Of a stretch of DNA of 64,000 nt, positions 9,472 to 18,381 are shown piece by piece. The first letter of the stretch is position 1, and each line of letters opens with the position of its first letter. The notes under the pieces are model-generated. The model saw nothing but the letters and a program-made list of their open reading frames with translations. It was not told where the DNA came from and did no database searches. Source of the stretch: Novosphingobium sp. G106 (GTDB lineage: Bacteria > Pseudomonadota > Alphaproteobacteria > Sphingomonadales > Sphingomonadaceae); NCBI RefSeq assembly GCF_019075875.1, contig NZ_JAHOOZ010000001.1:5646001-5710000 (forward strand). Direction: 5' to 3'. Made by a program: the position numbers and the translations under genes.

Positions 9472-10662
9472 ATGAACGACGAGCCCAGGACGGATACCGA
9501 ATCCGAACCGCCGGCCGCGGCCGAAGAACCCATGGTCCAGCCGCCGTCGGACCTGGAACCGGAACCGGCACCGACGCCCGAGCCGCCGGTCGAAAGCCCG
9601 CCCTCGATGTGGCGGCCCGCGCCCAAGTCGCGTCCCATGGTCATAGCCATCGTCGCGCTGACGGTCTGCGCGGTCCTGGCGGTGCTCTACGCCTGGCGTC
9701 TGCCTCCTTTCGCCGGCTGGTCGGAAAAGACCGACAACGCCTATGTGCGCGGCTGGGTGACGATTATCAGTCCGCAGGTCAGCGGCTATGTCACCCAGGT
9801 CCCCGTGCAGGATTTCGCCGAAGTGAAAGCCGGCCAGGTACTCGCCACGATCGACGACCGCATCTACCGCGCGCGGGTCGAGCAGGCGCGGGCCAATGTC
9901 GCGTCGCAGGAGGCTTCGCTCGCCAATCTGAGCCAGGCGCAGCGCTCGCGCGAGGTGGCGATCGAAAGCCAGGATGCCGGCATTGCCAATGCCCAGGCCC
10001 AGCTCGTCCGCGCCCAGGCAGACATGCGGCGCGCGCAGGCGCTGGTCGCCGACGGCTCGATCTCGACCCGCGAGTTCGACCAGACGCGCGCGGCGCTGCT
10101 CGCAGCCCAGGCCGCCGTGCAGCAGGCCAAGGCGAGCCGCGCCATCGGCACGCAGGACGTGCGCACGGTGGTGGTCGCTCGCGGCGGGCTCGAGGCCTCG
10201 GTTGAGGCGGCGAAGGCGCAGCTGCGCCTCGCCCAGATCGACCTCGACAACACGATCATCCGTGCGCCCAGCGACGGCCAGCTCTCCGAAATCGGCGTCC
10301 GCCTTGGTGCCTATGTCACCGCCGGCACGCAGTTGCTGTCGATCGTGCCGCACAACGTTTGGGTCATCGCCAACTTCAAGGAAGCGCAGACGCGCCGCAT
10401 GGCGATCGGCCAGCCGGCACGGTTCCGGGTCGATGCGTTGGGCGGTGCCGCGCTGAATGGCCGGGTCGAGAACCTGTCGCCGGCGGCAGGCTCCGAGTTC
10501 GCGGTGCTCAAGGCCGACAACGCCACGGGCAATTTCGTGAAAGTGGCCCAGCGCATTGCGGTGCGGATCGCGATCGATCCGGGGCAGGCGTTGACGGCGC
10601 GGCTGCGGCCGGGGATGTCGGTCGAAGTCAATATCGACACCCACCGCGGATCGCGCCAGTGA
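9472..10662 (+). CDS. EmrA/HlyD-family periplasmic adaptor subunit
   Basis: Membrane-fusion protein of 396 aa. The N-terminal 48 residues are acidic and proline-rich and cytoplasmic, followed by one membrane helix at about 56-75. The family block TDNAYVRGWVTIISPQVSGYV starts the beta-barrel and lipoyl region, with a long alanine-rich coiled-coil hairpin (about 125-240) between. It links an MFS pump to an outer membrane channel. The start is one base after the transporter stop and its own stop overlaps the next gene (GTGA), so the three genes form an operon. Confidence 0.9.
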   Translation: MNDEPRTDTESEPPAAAEEPMVQPPSDLEPEPAPTPEPPVESPPSMWRPAPKSRPMVIAIVALTVCAVLAVLYAWRLPPFAGWSEKTDNAYVRGWVTIISPQVSGYVTQVPVQDFAEVKAGQVLATIDDRIYRARVEQARANVASQEASLANLSQAQRSREVAIESQDAGIANAQAQLVRAQADMRRAQALVADGSISTREFDQTRAALLAAQAAVQQAKASRAIGTQDVRTVVVARGGLEASVEAAKAQLRLAQIDLDNTIIRAPSDGQLSEIGVRLGAYVTAGTQLLSIVPHNVWVIANFKEAQTRRMAIGQPARFRVDALGGAALNGRVENLSPAAGSEFAVLKADNATGNFVKVAQRIAVRIAIDPGQALTARLRPGMSVEVNIDTHRGSRQ

Positions 10663-12080
10663 CTATAGGCCGGCTCGCAGCGATGGCGATTCTCGCCGCG
10701 GCGCTCGCCGCCTGTGCGGGCCCGAAGGTCGCGACGGTCGCGGTGCCCCCGGTCAGACCGCCGGACGCCTGGCGGACCGACAGCGGCACTGCCGCGCCGC
10801 TCCAGCAGGACTGGTGGCAGGCATTCGGCGATCCGGCGATGACCGCGCTCATCGAGCAGGCGCTGGCGAACAATACCGACATAGCGATCGCCGCCGGCCG
10901 CGTGCGCGAGGCGCATGCCAATTTCGCGCTCGCCCGAGCGCAGTTGTTGCCGACGGTCGACGCGACGATCAGCGGCGCACGGTTGCGCGCGGTCAATCCC
11001 TTCGGCCTGCCGTCGAAGCAGTGGTTCGGCCAGCCGCAGGTCCAGGCGGCCTACGAAGCCGACCTGTTCGGCCGCCTCGCCGATCAGGCCTCGGCGGCAC
11101 GCAGCAGCTATTTCGCGAGCGAGGCAGCGCATGATGCAGTGCGCCTCTCGATCGCCTCTGCCGTGGCCAACGGCTACGTCACCCTGCGCAATCTCGACGC
11201 GCGACTGGAGGTGGCGCGCGAGACGGTGCGCGCTCGATCGGAATCGCTGGGGATCGCGCGGTCGCGCGTCGGGCGTGGCTATTCGCCCAAGCTAGAGCTC
11301 GAGCAGGCCCAGGCGGAATACGATGCCACGGCCCAGATCGTGCCGCAGATCGAGCTCGCCATGGCACGGATCGAGAACGGCCTGAGCCAGCTGGTCGGTG
11401 ACACGCCCCATGCCATATCCCGCGGCGTCGCGCTCGACCGGCTGGCAGCGCCCGCTGTGCCCGCGGGCCTGCCGTCCGAACTGCTGCGCCGGCGGCCCGA
11501 TGTCGCCCAGGCCGAATATCAGCTCGCCGCGACGGACAGCAATCTTGCGGCGGCGCGCAAGCGCTTCCTGCCGCAGGTCCGCCTCACCGCGTCGCTGGGC
11601 GCCACCTTCTCCACGCTGTTCGACCCGATCACGATCTGGTCGGTCGGCGGCAGCATACTCTCTCCGCTCTTCGAGGGCGGCCGGCTGACCGCGCAGGCCG
11701 AGGTTGCGGGCGCTCAGCGCGACCAGGCCGCATTCGCCTATCGCCGCACCGCGCTGACCGCCTTCCGCGAGGTCGAGGATGCGCTGGCTGCGGTCAGGCT
11801 GACCGACATGCAGGTAGCTTCGGCCCAGTCGCAGCGCGATGCTCTGGCAGAGGGCCTCCGGCTGGCGACCAACCGCTACCGCGAGGGCTATTCGCCGTAT
11901 CTCGAGCAGCTCGATGCCCAGCGCGGCCTGCTTGGCGCGGAGTTGTCGCTGATCCAGCTCCGCGCCGATGCGCTGTCGGCGCGCATCCAGCTGTTCCAGG
12001 CCTTGGGAGGAGGTTGGGACATTTGTGCGACGGGGGAGGCATCCTGTCCGCCAAGCCAATCGATCAAATCCGTTCGCTAG
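10659..12080 (+). CDS. NodT-family outer membrane efflux lipoprotein
   Basis: Outer membrane factor of the TolC/NodT family, 473 aa. The GTG at 10659 overlaps the adaptor stop by four bases and places a lipobox LAAC with Cys19 after a short hydrophobic signal. Two repeated OEP domains are present, including EADLFGRLADQASAARSSY and the second-half block RRRPDVAQAEYQLAATD. It forms the exit duct of the tripartite efflux system with the two upstream genes. A weak hairpin follows at about 12084-12104. Confidence 0.88.
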   Translation: MTIGRLAAMAILAAALAACAGPKVATVAVPPVRPPDAWRTDSGTAAPLQQDWWQAFGDPAMTALIEQALANNTDIAIAAGRVREAHANFALARAQLLPTVDATISGARLRAVNPFGLPSKQWFGQPQVQAAYEADLFGRLADQASAARSSYFASEAAHDAVRLSIASAVANGYVTLRNLDARLEVARETVRARSESLGIARSRVGRGYSPKLELEQAQAEYDATAQIVPQIELAMARIENGLSQLVGDTPHAISRGVALDRLAAPAVPAGLPSELLRRRPDVAQAEYQLAATDSNLAAARKRFLPQVRLTASLGATFSTLFDPITIWSVGGSILSPLFEGGRLTAQAEVAGAQRDQAAFAYRRTALTAFREVEDALAAVRLTDMQVASAQSQRDALAEGLRLATNRYREGYSPYLEQLDAQRGLLGAELSLIQLRADALSARIQLFQALGGGWDICATGEASCPPSQSIKSVR

Positions 12081-12207
12081 GGGTCGGAGACTGTCGCCGA
12101 CTCAGCGGCCGCGTCAGGGCAATCCGAGCGGAGGTGGCGTACGTCGGCCAGACGGCTGGAACTCGGTGATCGCGAGCCCAGTCTGGAAGGAAACGGAAGC
12201 AAAGAAG

Positions 12208-12302
12208 TGGCGGAGACGGAGGGAAGCGAATATATGTTATAAATAATTGAAAACAAATGATTAAATAAACTCATCTTTTTGAGCCCCACACTCAACCCCA
12301 CA
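12208..12302 (-). other. Putative integration site: tRNA-Ser 3'-end fragment plus arm-type repeats
   Basis: On the minus strand, positions 12230-12208 read as the 3' end of a tRNA-Ser: T-loop-like TTCGCTT, T-stem strand CCCTC, acceptor strand CGTCTCC, then G and CCA. The 5' part of a tRNA is absent, so this is a fragment. To its right the DNA turns AT-rich, and two near-identical 9-mers, AGCCCCACA (12282-12290) and AACCCCACA (12294-12302), are spaced 12 bp apart, like arm-type integrase sites. Together this resembles the distal end of an element inserted at a tRNA-Ser gene, with the element to the right. No integrase gene is in the window. Confidence 0.45.
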
Positions 12303-12436
12303 AACGTTCAAAATCATCCGCGCACATCAGGGGGCGAAGATGTGGGATCCAAACCTTCTGGCTACGCATTTGGCAGGGATTGTCGCATGAGTTCGTTCGA
12401 TCGGCACTAACGTCAACGCACGAAAGCCACCATCGT

Positions 12437-13111
12437 TCAGCACTCCAGGATGAGATATTTGCCCGGTTTCTCGATCAGTAGGTCGGTCGAGTTCTCAAGC
12501 CGCAAGGCTGCGGCGTCATTATGATCTAATAAAATATCCCTGATCTCTGCGTGCCCTTCTAGAACTAAAACATACACAGGCCTGCCGGACACGATGGTCC
12601 AGGATATTGGTTCTGCAGCTCGATTTTCTAGGCGCGTTACGCCGGTCTCGCCAGATAGCCACCGATCCGCCTGTCCGTGGCCGTCATGCCCTGCCAGTAC
12701 TATTTGGTCGGTTACTCGGCCACGCCGCAGCGTTGGCATGCCGAGATCATCAGTTCGGTTGAACCAGATTTCAATCAACTCGGCCGTCTGATCGCCGCAG
12801 TTACGAAATCCGAAGTCACCCCCTGTCCTCATTGCCAGGACAGCGAACTCACCTCTGCCCAATGTAACGCGCCGATCTGCGCAGATGATGTCCAAGCGTC
12901 CTTCTTCGACGAAGATTACCACTTCCATGGCACCGAGGAAGTAGGGCTCGCGCGCGCCGCCTGGCTTGAGCGAGATGGTGTTGAGCATTCTAAGTGCTCC
13001 CCAATTCACCCGATCGAGAGACTGGTAGGGACCGAAGCAAAAATGATGCGCTGCTTGCGCACCATTGAAGTCGGTGAAGCCAAGATCCTCTGCGTTTCGC
13101 TTCTCAATCAT
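12437..13111 (-). CDS. Pirin-like bicupin protein
   Basis: Protein of 224 aa with the two-cupin layout of the YhhW/pirin family: first cupin from NTISLKPGGAREPYF to ELIEIWFNR, second cupin from RLENRAAEPISWTIVSG to PGKYLILEC. The metal-binding HPHxGxE motif of canonical pirins is replaced (GGAREPYFLGAMEVV), so it probably lacks the usual iron and quercetinase-type activity. It is the last gene of the long ectoine operon, 24 bp after the corrected end of the ProP-like gene. Function unknown; a regulatory or ligand-binding role for a solute is possible. Confidence 0.6.
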   Translation of the reverse strand: MIEKRNAEDLGFTDFNGAQAAHHFCFGPYQSLDRVNWGALRMLNTISLKPGGAREPYFLGAMEVVIFVEEGRLDIICADRRVTLGRGEFAVLAMRTGGDFGFRNCGDQTAELIEIWFNRTDDLGMPTLRRGRVTDQIVLAGHDGHGQADRWLSGETGVTRLENRAAEPISWTIVSGRPVYVLVLEGHAEIRDILLDHNDAAALRLENSTDLLIEKPGKYLILEC

Positions 13112-13135
13112 GTCGATGCCACTGTGCTGCTCAAG

Positions 13136-14492
13136 TTATGCGGCGACTGAAGGATCAACGTAACGTTCAAGATCCGGTGTCCCACGAAGTGACTGTCCTG
13201 CCGTCTCTGGGAGAAACGGCAATGCGGCCATCCCTACTACGCAGGCCGCCATCATGGCATAGGCCGGGACCAAGACATCGCCCGTGGCGCCTATCGCCCA
13301 GGAATTTAGCGCTGGTGCGGTTCCCCCCGAAAAGCGAAGTCGAAATATTATACGCAATCGCCACTCCTGCAAACCGAACCGGCGTAGGAAACATGGCAGG
13401 AAAGGTAGACGAGATCGTTGCGAGTTGCGGAACGTAAAGCAGTCCGAGGACGCCAAATCCCAGCACGGCTCCAAAAAGTCCCGTTGCCATGAGGTGATAG
13501 GCTGGGATCGCCATAGCCACGAGGCCGCCGAGCGATAACCACCAGAGCGGCTTTCGTCCAACCCGATCCGACAGTGCGCCAACAGGGGGAATGAAGACCA
13601 TCATGAAAAGCATGCCGATAATGGGCACGTAGAGGGCTTCCTCAGCTGAGAGGCCGAGGCGCAGCTGAAGGTAGGTCGGCATGTAGCTCAAGAGCGTGTA
13701 ATTTACGACATTGAGCGCGATGACGAGTAGAATCAGGACCAGCACCGGGCGCCTATAATTTCGAAGAAGATTGCCAATCTCAAGCATGTGGCCGGGCTTG
13801 TTTGCACGGGATCGCTGTACTTCGCGAAACACCGGCGAGTCTTCAATTTGCGATCGAAGGTAAAGGCCGGCGAGACCGAGCGGGGCCGCCACGAAAAACG
13901 GCAGCCGCCATCCCCATTCATGCATAGCCTGCTCGCCGAGCACTGTCGCGAAGCCGAGCATGAGCAATGCACCGAGCGAAAAGCCCGCCAGTGTTCCCAC
14001 CTCCAGAAAGCTGCCATAGAACCCCCGTCGGTTGTCGGGCGAGTACTCGGCCATGAATGTCGCTGCCCCGCCGTACTCGCCGCCCGTTGAGAAACCTTGG
14101 ACGAGCCGCAACACCACCAACAGCGCCGGAGCCCAGATACCAATGGAAGTATAAGTTGGAACTAGGCCGATTCCGAGCGTCGCGATCGACATTATGACGA
14201 TTGTCGAGGCCAGGACGTTCTTGCGTCCATAGCGATCGCCAAGCGGGCCCCAGAAGAGTCCTCCCAGCGGCCTTACTAGGAACGAGATCGCAAAAGTCGT
14301 GAGCGCAAATAGGGTCGCTTCGGCGGTCGATCCCGGAAACAGCGCTGCTGAAATGTACGACACACCGTAGGCATAAATGCCGTAGTCGAACCATTCCGTC
14401 GCATTCCCGATAGCGGATGCCGCGATAGCCCGGTGCAGTGTAGCCCGCGAAGGTGGCTTGCGAGACGAGGATGTCGCGTTGTGCAGCATCAA
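13136..14492 (-). CDS. MHS-family MFS solute transporter (ProP-like), C-terminus frameshifted
   Basis: Twelve-helix symporter of the metabolite:H+ family, related to the osmoprotectant carrier ProP. Motifs include GNATEWFDYGIYAY in helix 1, LGDRYGRKNVLA between helices 2 and 3, and LSDRVGRKPLW between 8 and 9. The reading frame breaks at the C6 run 13323-13328 and would end at 13167; with one base fewer it continues as FGGTAPALNSWAIGATGD to a stop at 13136, the normal family C-terminus (451 aa). Its start overlaps the MscS stop (ATGA), so it is part of the ectoine operon and may take up ectoines or betaine (inference). Confidence 0.8.
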
Positions 14493-15742
14493 TGCGACCT
14501 CGCCGGTTCGGGTTCGGCGCGCGTGATGCGGCGGCGTTCGAAATCGCTACTCCCAGGCCTTTGATAAAGCTGAAGTCCGAACTGCGGAAGAATCGCGAGA
14601 AGGTGATCGAAAATATCGGCCTGAATAGCTTCATAGCGCGACCATTCTACAGTAGCGGCAAAACAGTAAATCTGAATCGGAAGCCCTTCTGGTCCGGGCG
14701 AAAGTTGCCGAACGATTTTCGTCATATCCTTGCGAAGTAATGGGTGATCGGAAATGTATCCCTCGATATATGCGCGAAAGGTGCCGATATTGGTCAGTTT
14801 GCGGTAATTTACCGCGTCGTGGCCGCAAGCGGAAAGTTCATCGTTCCAGTTCTCAAGCTCGCGCTGCTTGTCTTCGATATAGTCAGCAAGCTGTTTGAAG
14901 CGGGCAAGATTGACTTTGTCGTCGGAAGACAGGAACCGCACGCTGGTCTGGTCGACATCGAGGGAGCGCATAATCCGCCTTGCTCCAGCATCCTTCATGC
15001 CCCGCCAATTGCGAAACGGCTCCGCGATGAGGCGGTGGGTCGGTATCGTCGTGATGGTTTTGTCGAAATTCTGAACTTTGACCGTATGGAGGGCGATGTC
15101 CACCACGTCGCCGTCCGCTTCGAACTTTGGTGCTTCAATCCAGTCCCCGACGCGAAGCATGTCGTTCGACGTCAACTGTACCGATGCCACGAGCGATAGG
15201 ATGGTGTCCTTGAAAACCAGCATCAGGACAGCGGCCATCGCACCCAGGCTCGACAGCAAAAGCAGTGGTGACTGGTCCATCAGCACGGCAACGACCAAGA
15301 TGGCGGCCGCGCCAAAAAGGATGATCTTCGCGACCTGGACATATCCCTTGATCGGTCGGCTTCCCGCCTGTGGACGGCTCTGGTAAAATCCATTTATCGC
15401 GTCGAGTGCGGCGCTCAACGCAAGCGTCAGAGCGAATACGATTGCCGCATGGGCTACATTTTGAATCAAGGTAATCGCATCGACCGATAGATGCGGAACA
15501 AGCACGATTCCGCGCGAAATGACTATTGCAGGCAACACGGTTGCCAACCGCCGCGCGAACGGTTCGAAGTACGCCGTACCTGTTTTCAAGCCGAGCCGCT
15601 CCAGGCCCCTGTCGATCATCCGCAAAATGATGCGCTTGAGGAGGAAGTTCACGCCAATCGCGGCGGTTACCAGAAGCGTCAGGCCTGAAAGCATCTGCGC
15701 CCATGAAGGCCAGCGGCCCAACAGAATAAATAGGTCATCCAT
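14489..15742 (-). CDS. MscS-family mechanosensitive channel (YbdG-like)
   Basis: Channel protein of 417 aa with about five membrane helices. The pore-lining helix and beta domain are recognisable (LSSLGAMAAVLMLVFKDTILSL, then LRVGDWIEAPKFEADGDV), and an insertion after about residue 260 resembles YbdG/MscM-type channels. It releases solutes when osmolarity falls. The gene sits inside the ectoine operon, immediately after an MFS gene (adjacent start/stop) and overlapping the ProP-like gene. The likely role is regulated release or recovery of ectoines during osmotic downshift (inference). Confidence 0.85.
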   Translation of the reverse strand: MDDLFILLGRWPSWAQMLSGLTLLVTAAIGVNFLLKRIILRMIDRGLERLGLKTGTAYFEPFARRLATVLPAIVISRGIVLVPHLSVDAITLIQNVAHAAIVFALTLALSAALDAINGFYQSRPQAGSRPIKGYVQVAKIILFGAAAILVVAVLMDQSPLLLLSSLGAMAAVLMLVFKDTILSLVASVQLTSNDMLRVGDWIEAPKFEADGDVVDIALHTVKVQNFDKTITTIPTHRLIAEPFRNWRGMKDAGARRIMRSLDVDQTSVRFLSSDDKVNLARFKQLADYIEDKQRELENWNDELSACGHDAVNYRKLTNIGTFRAYIEGYISDHPLLRKDMTKIVRQLSPGPEGLPIQIYCFAATVEWSRYEAIQADIFDHLLAILPQFGLQLYQRPGSSDFERRRITRAEPEPARSH

Positions 15743-17023
15743 CTACGTTCTCGCTTCCCCCGAAAGCGGATCCAACTTGGCGATGAGAGGCGTGGTGCGC
15801 GGCATAAACTGAAACCGGCGCTGCCGAGCGCCGGGCACCGGAGGGTTTGCAAGCAACCGGTAGCACGCAAAGAGAAGAAGTCCGGAGGCGCACAGACCGA
15901 CAAACAGGAACAGACCTCGCGCGCCGCCGAAATCCATAAATAGGGCGCCCGGCAGTGGTCCCCCTGCGGCACCGAGCGAATAGACGAGGACAAGTCCCCC
16001 AGTCGCGCTGACACGCTGTGTCGGCTTCAGCCGATCGTTCAAGTGAGCGACGCAAAGAGGGTAGAGTGCGAAGCACGCACCTCCGAACAACGCTCCTGCC
16101 ATCATAAGTTCGCCGCGCCCCTTGGCGGCTACGAAAATCGCGAGACTTATGGCGAGCGTCGCGGCAAAGGTTGCGACTATCACCTTTCGGCGATCAAATA
16201 GGTCCGACAGCCGTCCCAAAGGCCATTGGAACGCTATTCCGCCGATTATGGTGGCGCTCATGAATAATGCGGTGCCCGCGTCGGCCAAACCCACGCCGCG
16301 AGCAAAGACCGCCCCGAGGCCGTAAAAAGCACCCAGCATTACTCCTGTCGTTCCGGCCCCGACGACTGCGAGCGGCGATGCCTGATAGAGGCGATGCAGG
16401 CGCATGATCCGCCCGATCGGCGGAGCAGGGGCCGGCATCGGCGTCAGGGCAACGGGCAAGACGGCAAGCGACAAGAGGATGGATGCGGCGATGAAGGGAA
16501 TTGATGGCCACGCATGGCCAAGAGTGAGCAGCAATTGGCCGACGGCCTGACCAGCGTAGAGCGCGATCATGTAAAACGCCATGACTCGCCCGCGGGACTC
16601 TGGCGCAGCCCGCTCATTGAGCCAGCTTTCCAGGCACACGAATACGCCCGCCATGCAAAATCCCTCGATCAGCCTGAGGAAAAACCAGAAAATGGCGTCC
16701 AACTGGATCGCGTAGGCAATGGAGGTGGCCGAAAAGAGCGAAACAAAGGCGGCGAAGGCGCGAATGTGACCCACGAGACCGACCACACTGAAAGCGAGAA
16801 TGGAACCTAGGGCCAGGCCGCCGAAGTAAGCCGTCGCGACCACTCCGACGATCAGGGCGGGCTCGCCGGCCGCCTGGAGTCGCAGGCTTACCAGCGTGGC
16901 CAGAAAGCCGCTTCCCGACATCAGCATGAAGATGGCGAGAAGCAGCGTTGCGATGGATCGAACGGTTTGCAATGGGTGCTCCGGGATCGGATGCAGGACG
17001 AGCCCTTCTTCGAGGCGCGTCAA
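15743..17023 (-). CDS. MFS transporter (YcaD-like), in ectoine operon
   Basis: Major facilitator of 426 aa, 12 helices, resembling the YcaD family (FLRLIEGFCMAGVFVCLESWLNE and WPLGRLSDLFDRRKVI). Its ATG overlaps the ectD stop (ATGA at 17020-17023) and its stop abuts the mscS start, so it is translated with them. A role in export or uptake of ectoine or hydroxyectoine is suggested by the context only. Confidence 0.8.
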   Translation of the reverse strand: MTRLEEGLVLHPIPEHPLQTVRSIATLLLAIFMLMSGSGFLATLVSLRLQAAGEPALIVGVVATAYFGGLALGSILAFSVVGLVGHIRAFAAFVSLFSATSIAYAIQLDAIFWFFLRLIEGFCMAGVFVCLESWLNERAAPESRGRVMAFYMIALYAGQAVGQLLLTLGHAWPSIPFIAASILLSLAVLPVALTPMPAPAPPIGRIMRLHRLYQASPLAVVGAGTTGVMLGAFYGLGAVFARGVGLADAGTALFMSATIIGGIAFQWPLGRLSDLFDRRKVIVATFAATLAISLAIFVAAKGRGELMMAGALFGGACFALYPLCVAHLNDRLKPTQRVSATGGLVLVYSLGAAGGPLPGALFMDFGGARGLFLFVGLCASGLLLFACYRLLANPPVPGARQRRFQFMPRTTPLIAKLDPLSGEART

Positions 17024-17967
17024 CAGATCGTCGCGATTTCGAGGGGCGGTGGTCGGCGGATCAGGTGCACGTGCTTGCGCGTAGCAATGAACTCCGGCCG
17101 TGCCGTCGTAGCGCCAAACGGCGCGACCAATCGATTGCAGGCGGCATTGTAGACGATAAACGCATTGGCGCGCGGGAAAGGTGTGATGTTTCCGTTAGAA
17201 CCGTGCATTGCATTGCAGTCGAACACGATGACGGTCCCCGCCGTACCCGTAGCTGCAGCGATCCCGCGATCAGTGGCGAGTTCAGCCAAAGTATCCATGT
17301 CCGGAACTCCAACTTCCTGCTTCTTGAGCGAGGAAAGGTAGTTTTCATCCGGCGTCTCGCCTGCGCAGGCATAATAGTGTTGATGCGATCCCGGGATTAT
17401 CATCAATGGGCCGTTCGTTTCGCTGTTGGGCGCGAGAAGGATCGACATCGACAGTGCACGCATTTCCGGCATTCCGTCCTCGACGTGCCAAGTCTCGAAG
17501 TCCGAATGCCAATAGAACTCGCGCCCAACGAAGCCGGGCTTGTAATTCAACCGCGACTGATGAACGTAAATGTCATCATCGAGCAGGAACTGAGCGATGC
17601 TGGTGAGGCGGGGGTCGCTGGCGAGCCGAGCCATTGTCTCGTTTTGACGATGGATCATGAAAATGGATCGGATTTCGCGCGATCCCGGTTCGCTGATGAT
17701 CGTCTCGGGATCGAGCGCTCGGGGGTCCGAGAGCAGCCGCGTCCCCGCTTGTTGGAGGGCCTCGATCTCGGCGGGATCGAATATGCTGTCCAGGATCAGG
17801 TAGCCATCGGTCTCGAAACGCGCGGTTTCCTCGCGTGTAAGCGGACAATCTTTGCGCCAGCGGCCCCGGACAACGGGTTCAAGCCGTGGCAGCACAGCCG
17901 GCGCCACGCCGCGGCGTGAGGGATAGTGATCGGGCAATGATTTCCTCCTGCGCCACTTCCTCAGCAT
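17020..17967 (-). CDS. ectD: Ectoine 5-hydroxylase
   Basis: Non-heme Fe(II)/2-oxoglutarate dioxygenase of 315 aa that converts ectoine to 5-hydroxyectoine. The EctD signature FYWHSDFETWHVEDGMP contains the iron ligands H154 and D156, and the third ligand is H255 in NAMHGSNGNITP. Length and motifs match the family. The start overlaps the ectC stop by 7 bp (ATGCTGA). Its presence means that the organism can make both ectoine and hydroxyectoine, the latter valued for heat and desiccation tolerance. Confidence 0.95.
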   Translation of the reverse strand: MLRKWRRRKSLPDHYPSRRGVAPAVLPRLEPVVRGRWRKDCPLTREETARFETDGYLILDSIFDPAEIEALQQAGTRLLSDPRALDPETIISEPGSREIRSIFMIHRQNETMARLASDPRLTSIAQFLLDDDIYVHQSRLNYKPGFVGREFYWHSDFETWHVEDGMPEMRALSMSILLAPNSETNGPLMIIPGSHQHYYACAGETPDENYLSSLKKQEVGVPDMDTLAELATDRGIAAATGTAGTVIVFDCNAMHGSNGNITPFPRANAFIVYNAACNRLVAPFGATTARPEFIATRKHVHLIRRPPPLEIATIC

Positions 17968-18368
17968 ACGGCTTTTTCGCCGGCGGCGCTGGGGCGCCGA
18001 TAGGCACCGCTAGCATCGTGGGTCTCATCGCCAGCAAGGGGCGGATTGAATACGCAAACCGTAACAAGTTCGCTTTTCGCGCTAAGTCTGTGCCGGTCGT
18101 GCTGATCGAGCGCATAGAGCGTGCCAGGCTTCAGGTCGTGGGTTTCGCCGGTTGCAAGATCCTCGATACTGCCCTTGCCGCTGATGACGAATACGGCTTC
18201 CACATGATGCCGATAATGAAAGGTCCACTGTCCGCCTGCTTCCAGCGTCGTGACATGGAAAGAGAATCCCATGCCATCTTCGGCGAGAAGTAGCCTGCTG
18301 CTTTCCCACCCGCGGTCCCTGATGTTGCGTGCCGAGCGGCGAATATCCGAAAGGGTCTTTATGAGCAT
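17961..18368 (-). CDS. ectC: L-ectoine synthase
   Basis: Cupin enzyme of 135 aa that closes N-gamma-acetyl-diaminobutyrate to ectoine with loss of water. The conserved DGMGFSFHVTT and PGTLYALDQHDRH blocks are present, and the iron ligands of the family, Glu57, Tyr85 and His93, occur at exactly these positions. The C-terminal CVFNPPLAGDETHD is also typical. It lies 13 bp after ectB and overlaps ectD. Confidence 0.96.
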   Translation of the reverse strand: MLIKTLSDIRRSARNIRDRGWESSRLLLAEDGMGFSFHVTTLEAGGQWTFHYRHHVEAVFVISGKGSIEDLATGETHDLKPGTLYALDQHDRHRLSAKSELVTVCVFNPPLAGDETHDASGAYRRPSAAGEKAVC

Positions 18369-18381
18369 CGGTCTGGTCCCC

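Noticed and set aside
9271..10644. Open frame of 457 codons on the minus strand
   Set aside because: Antisense to the EmrA-like adaptor; Arg/His-rich composition typical of shadow frames.
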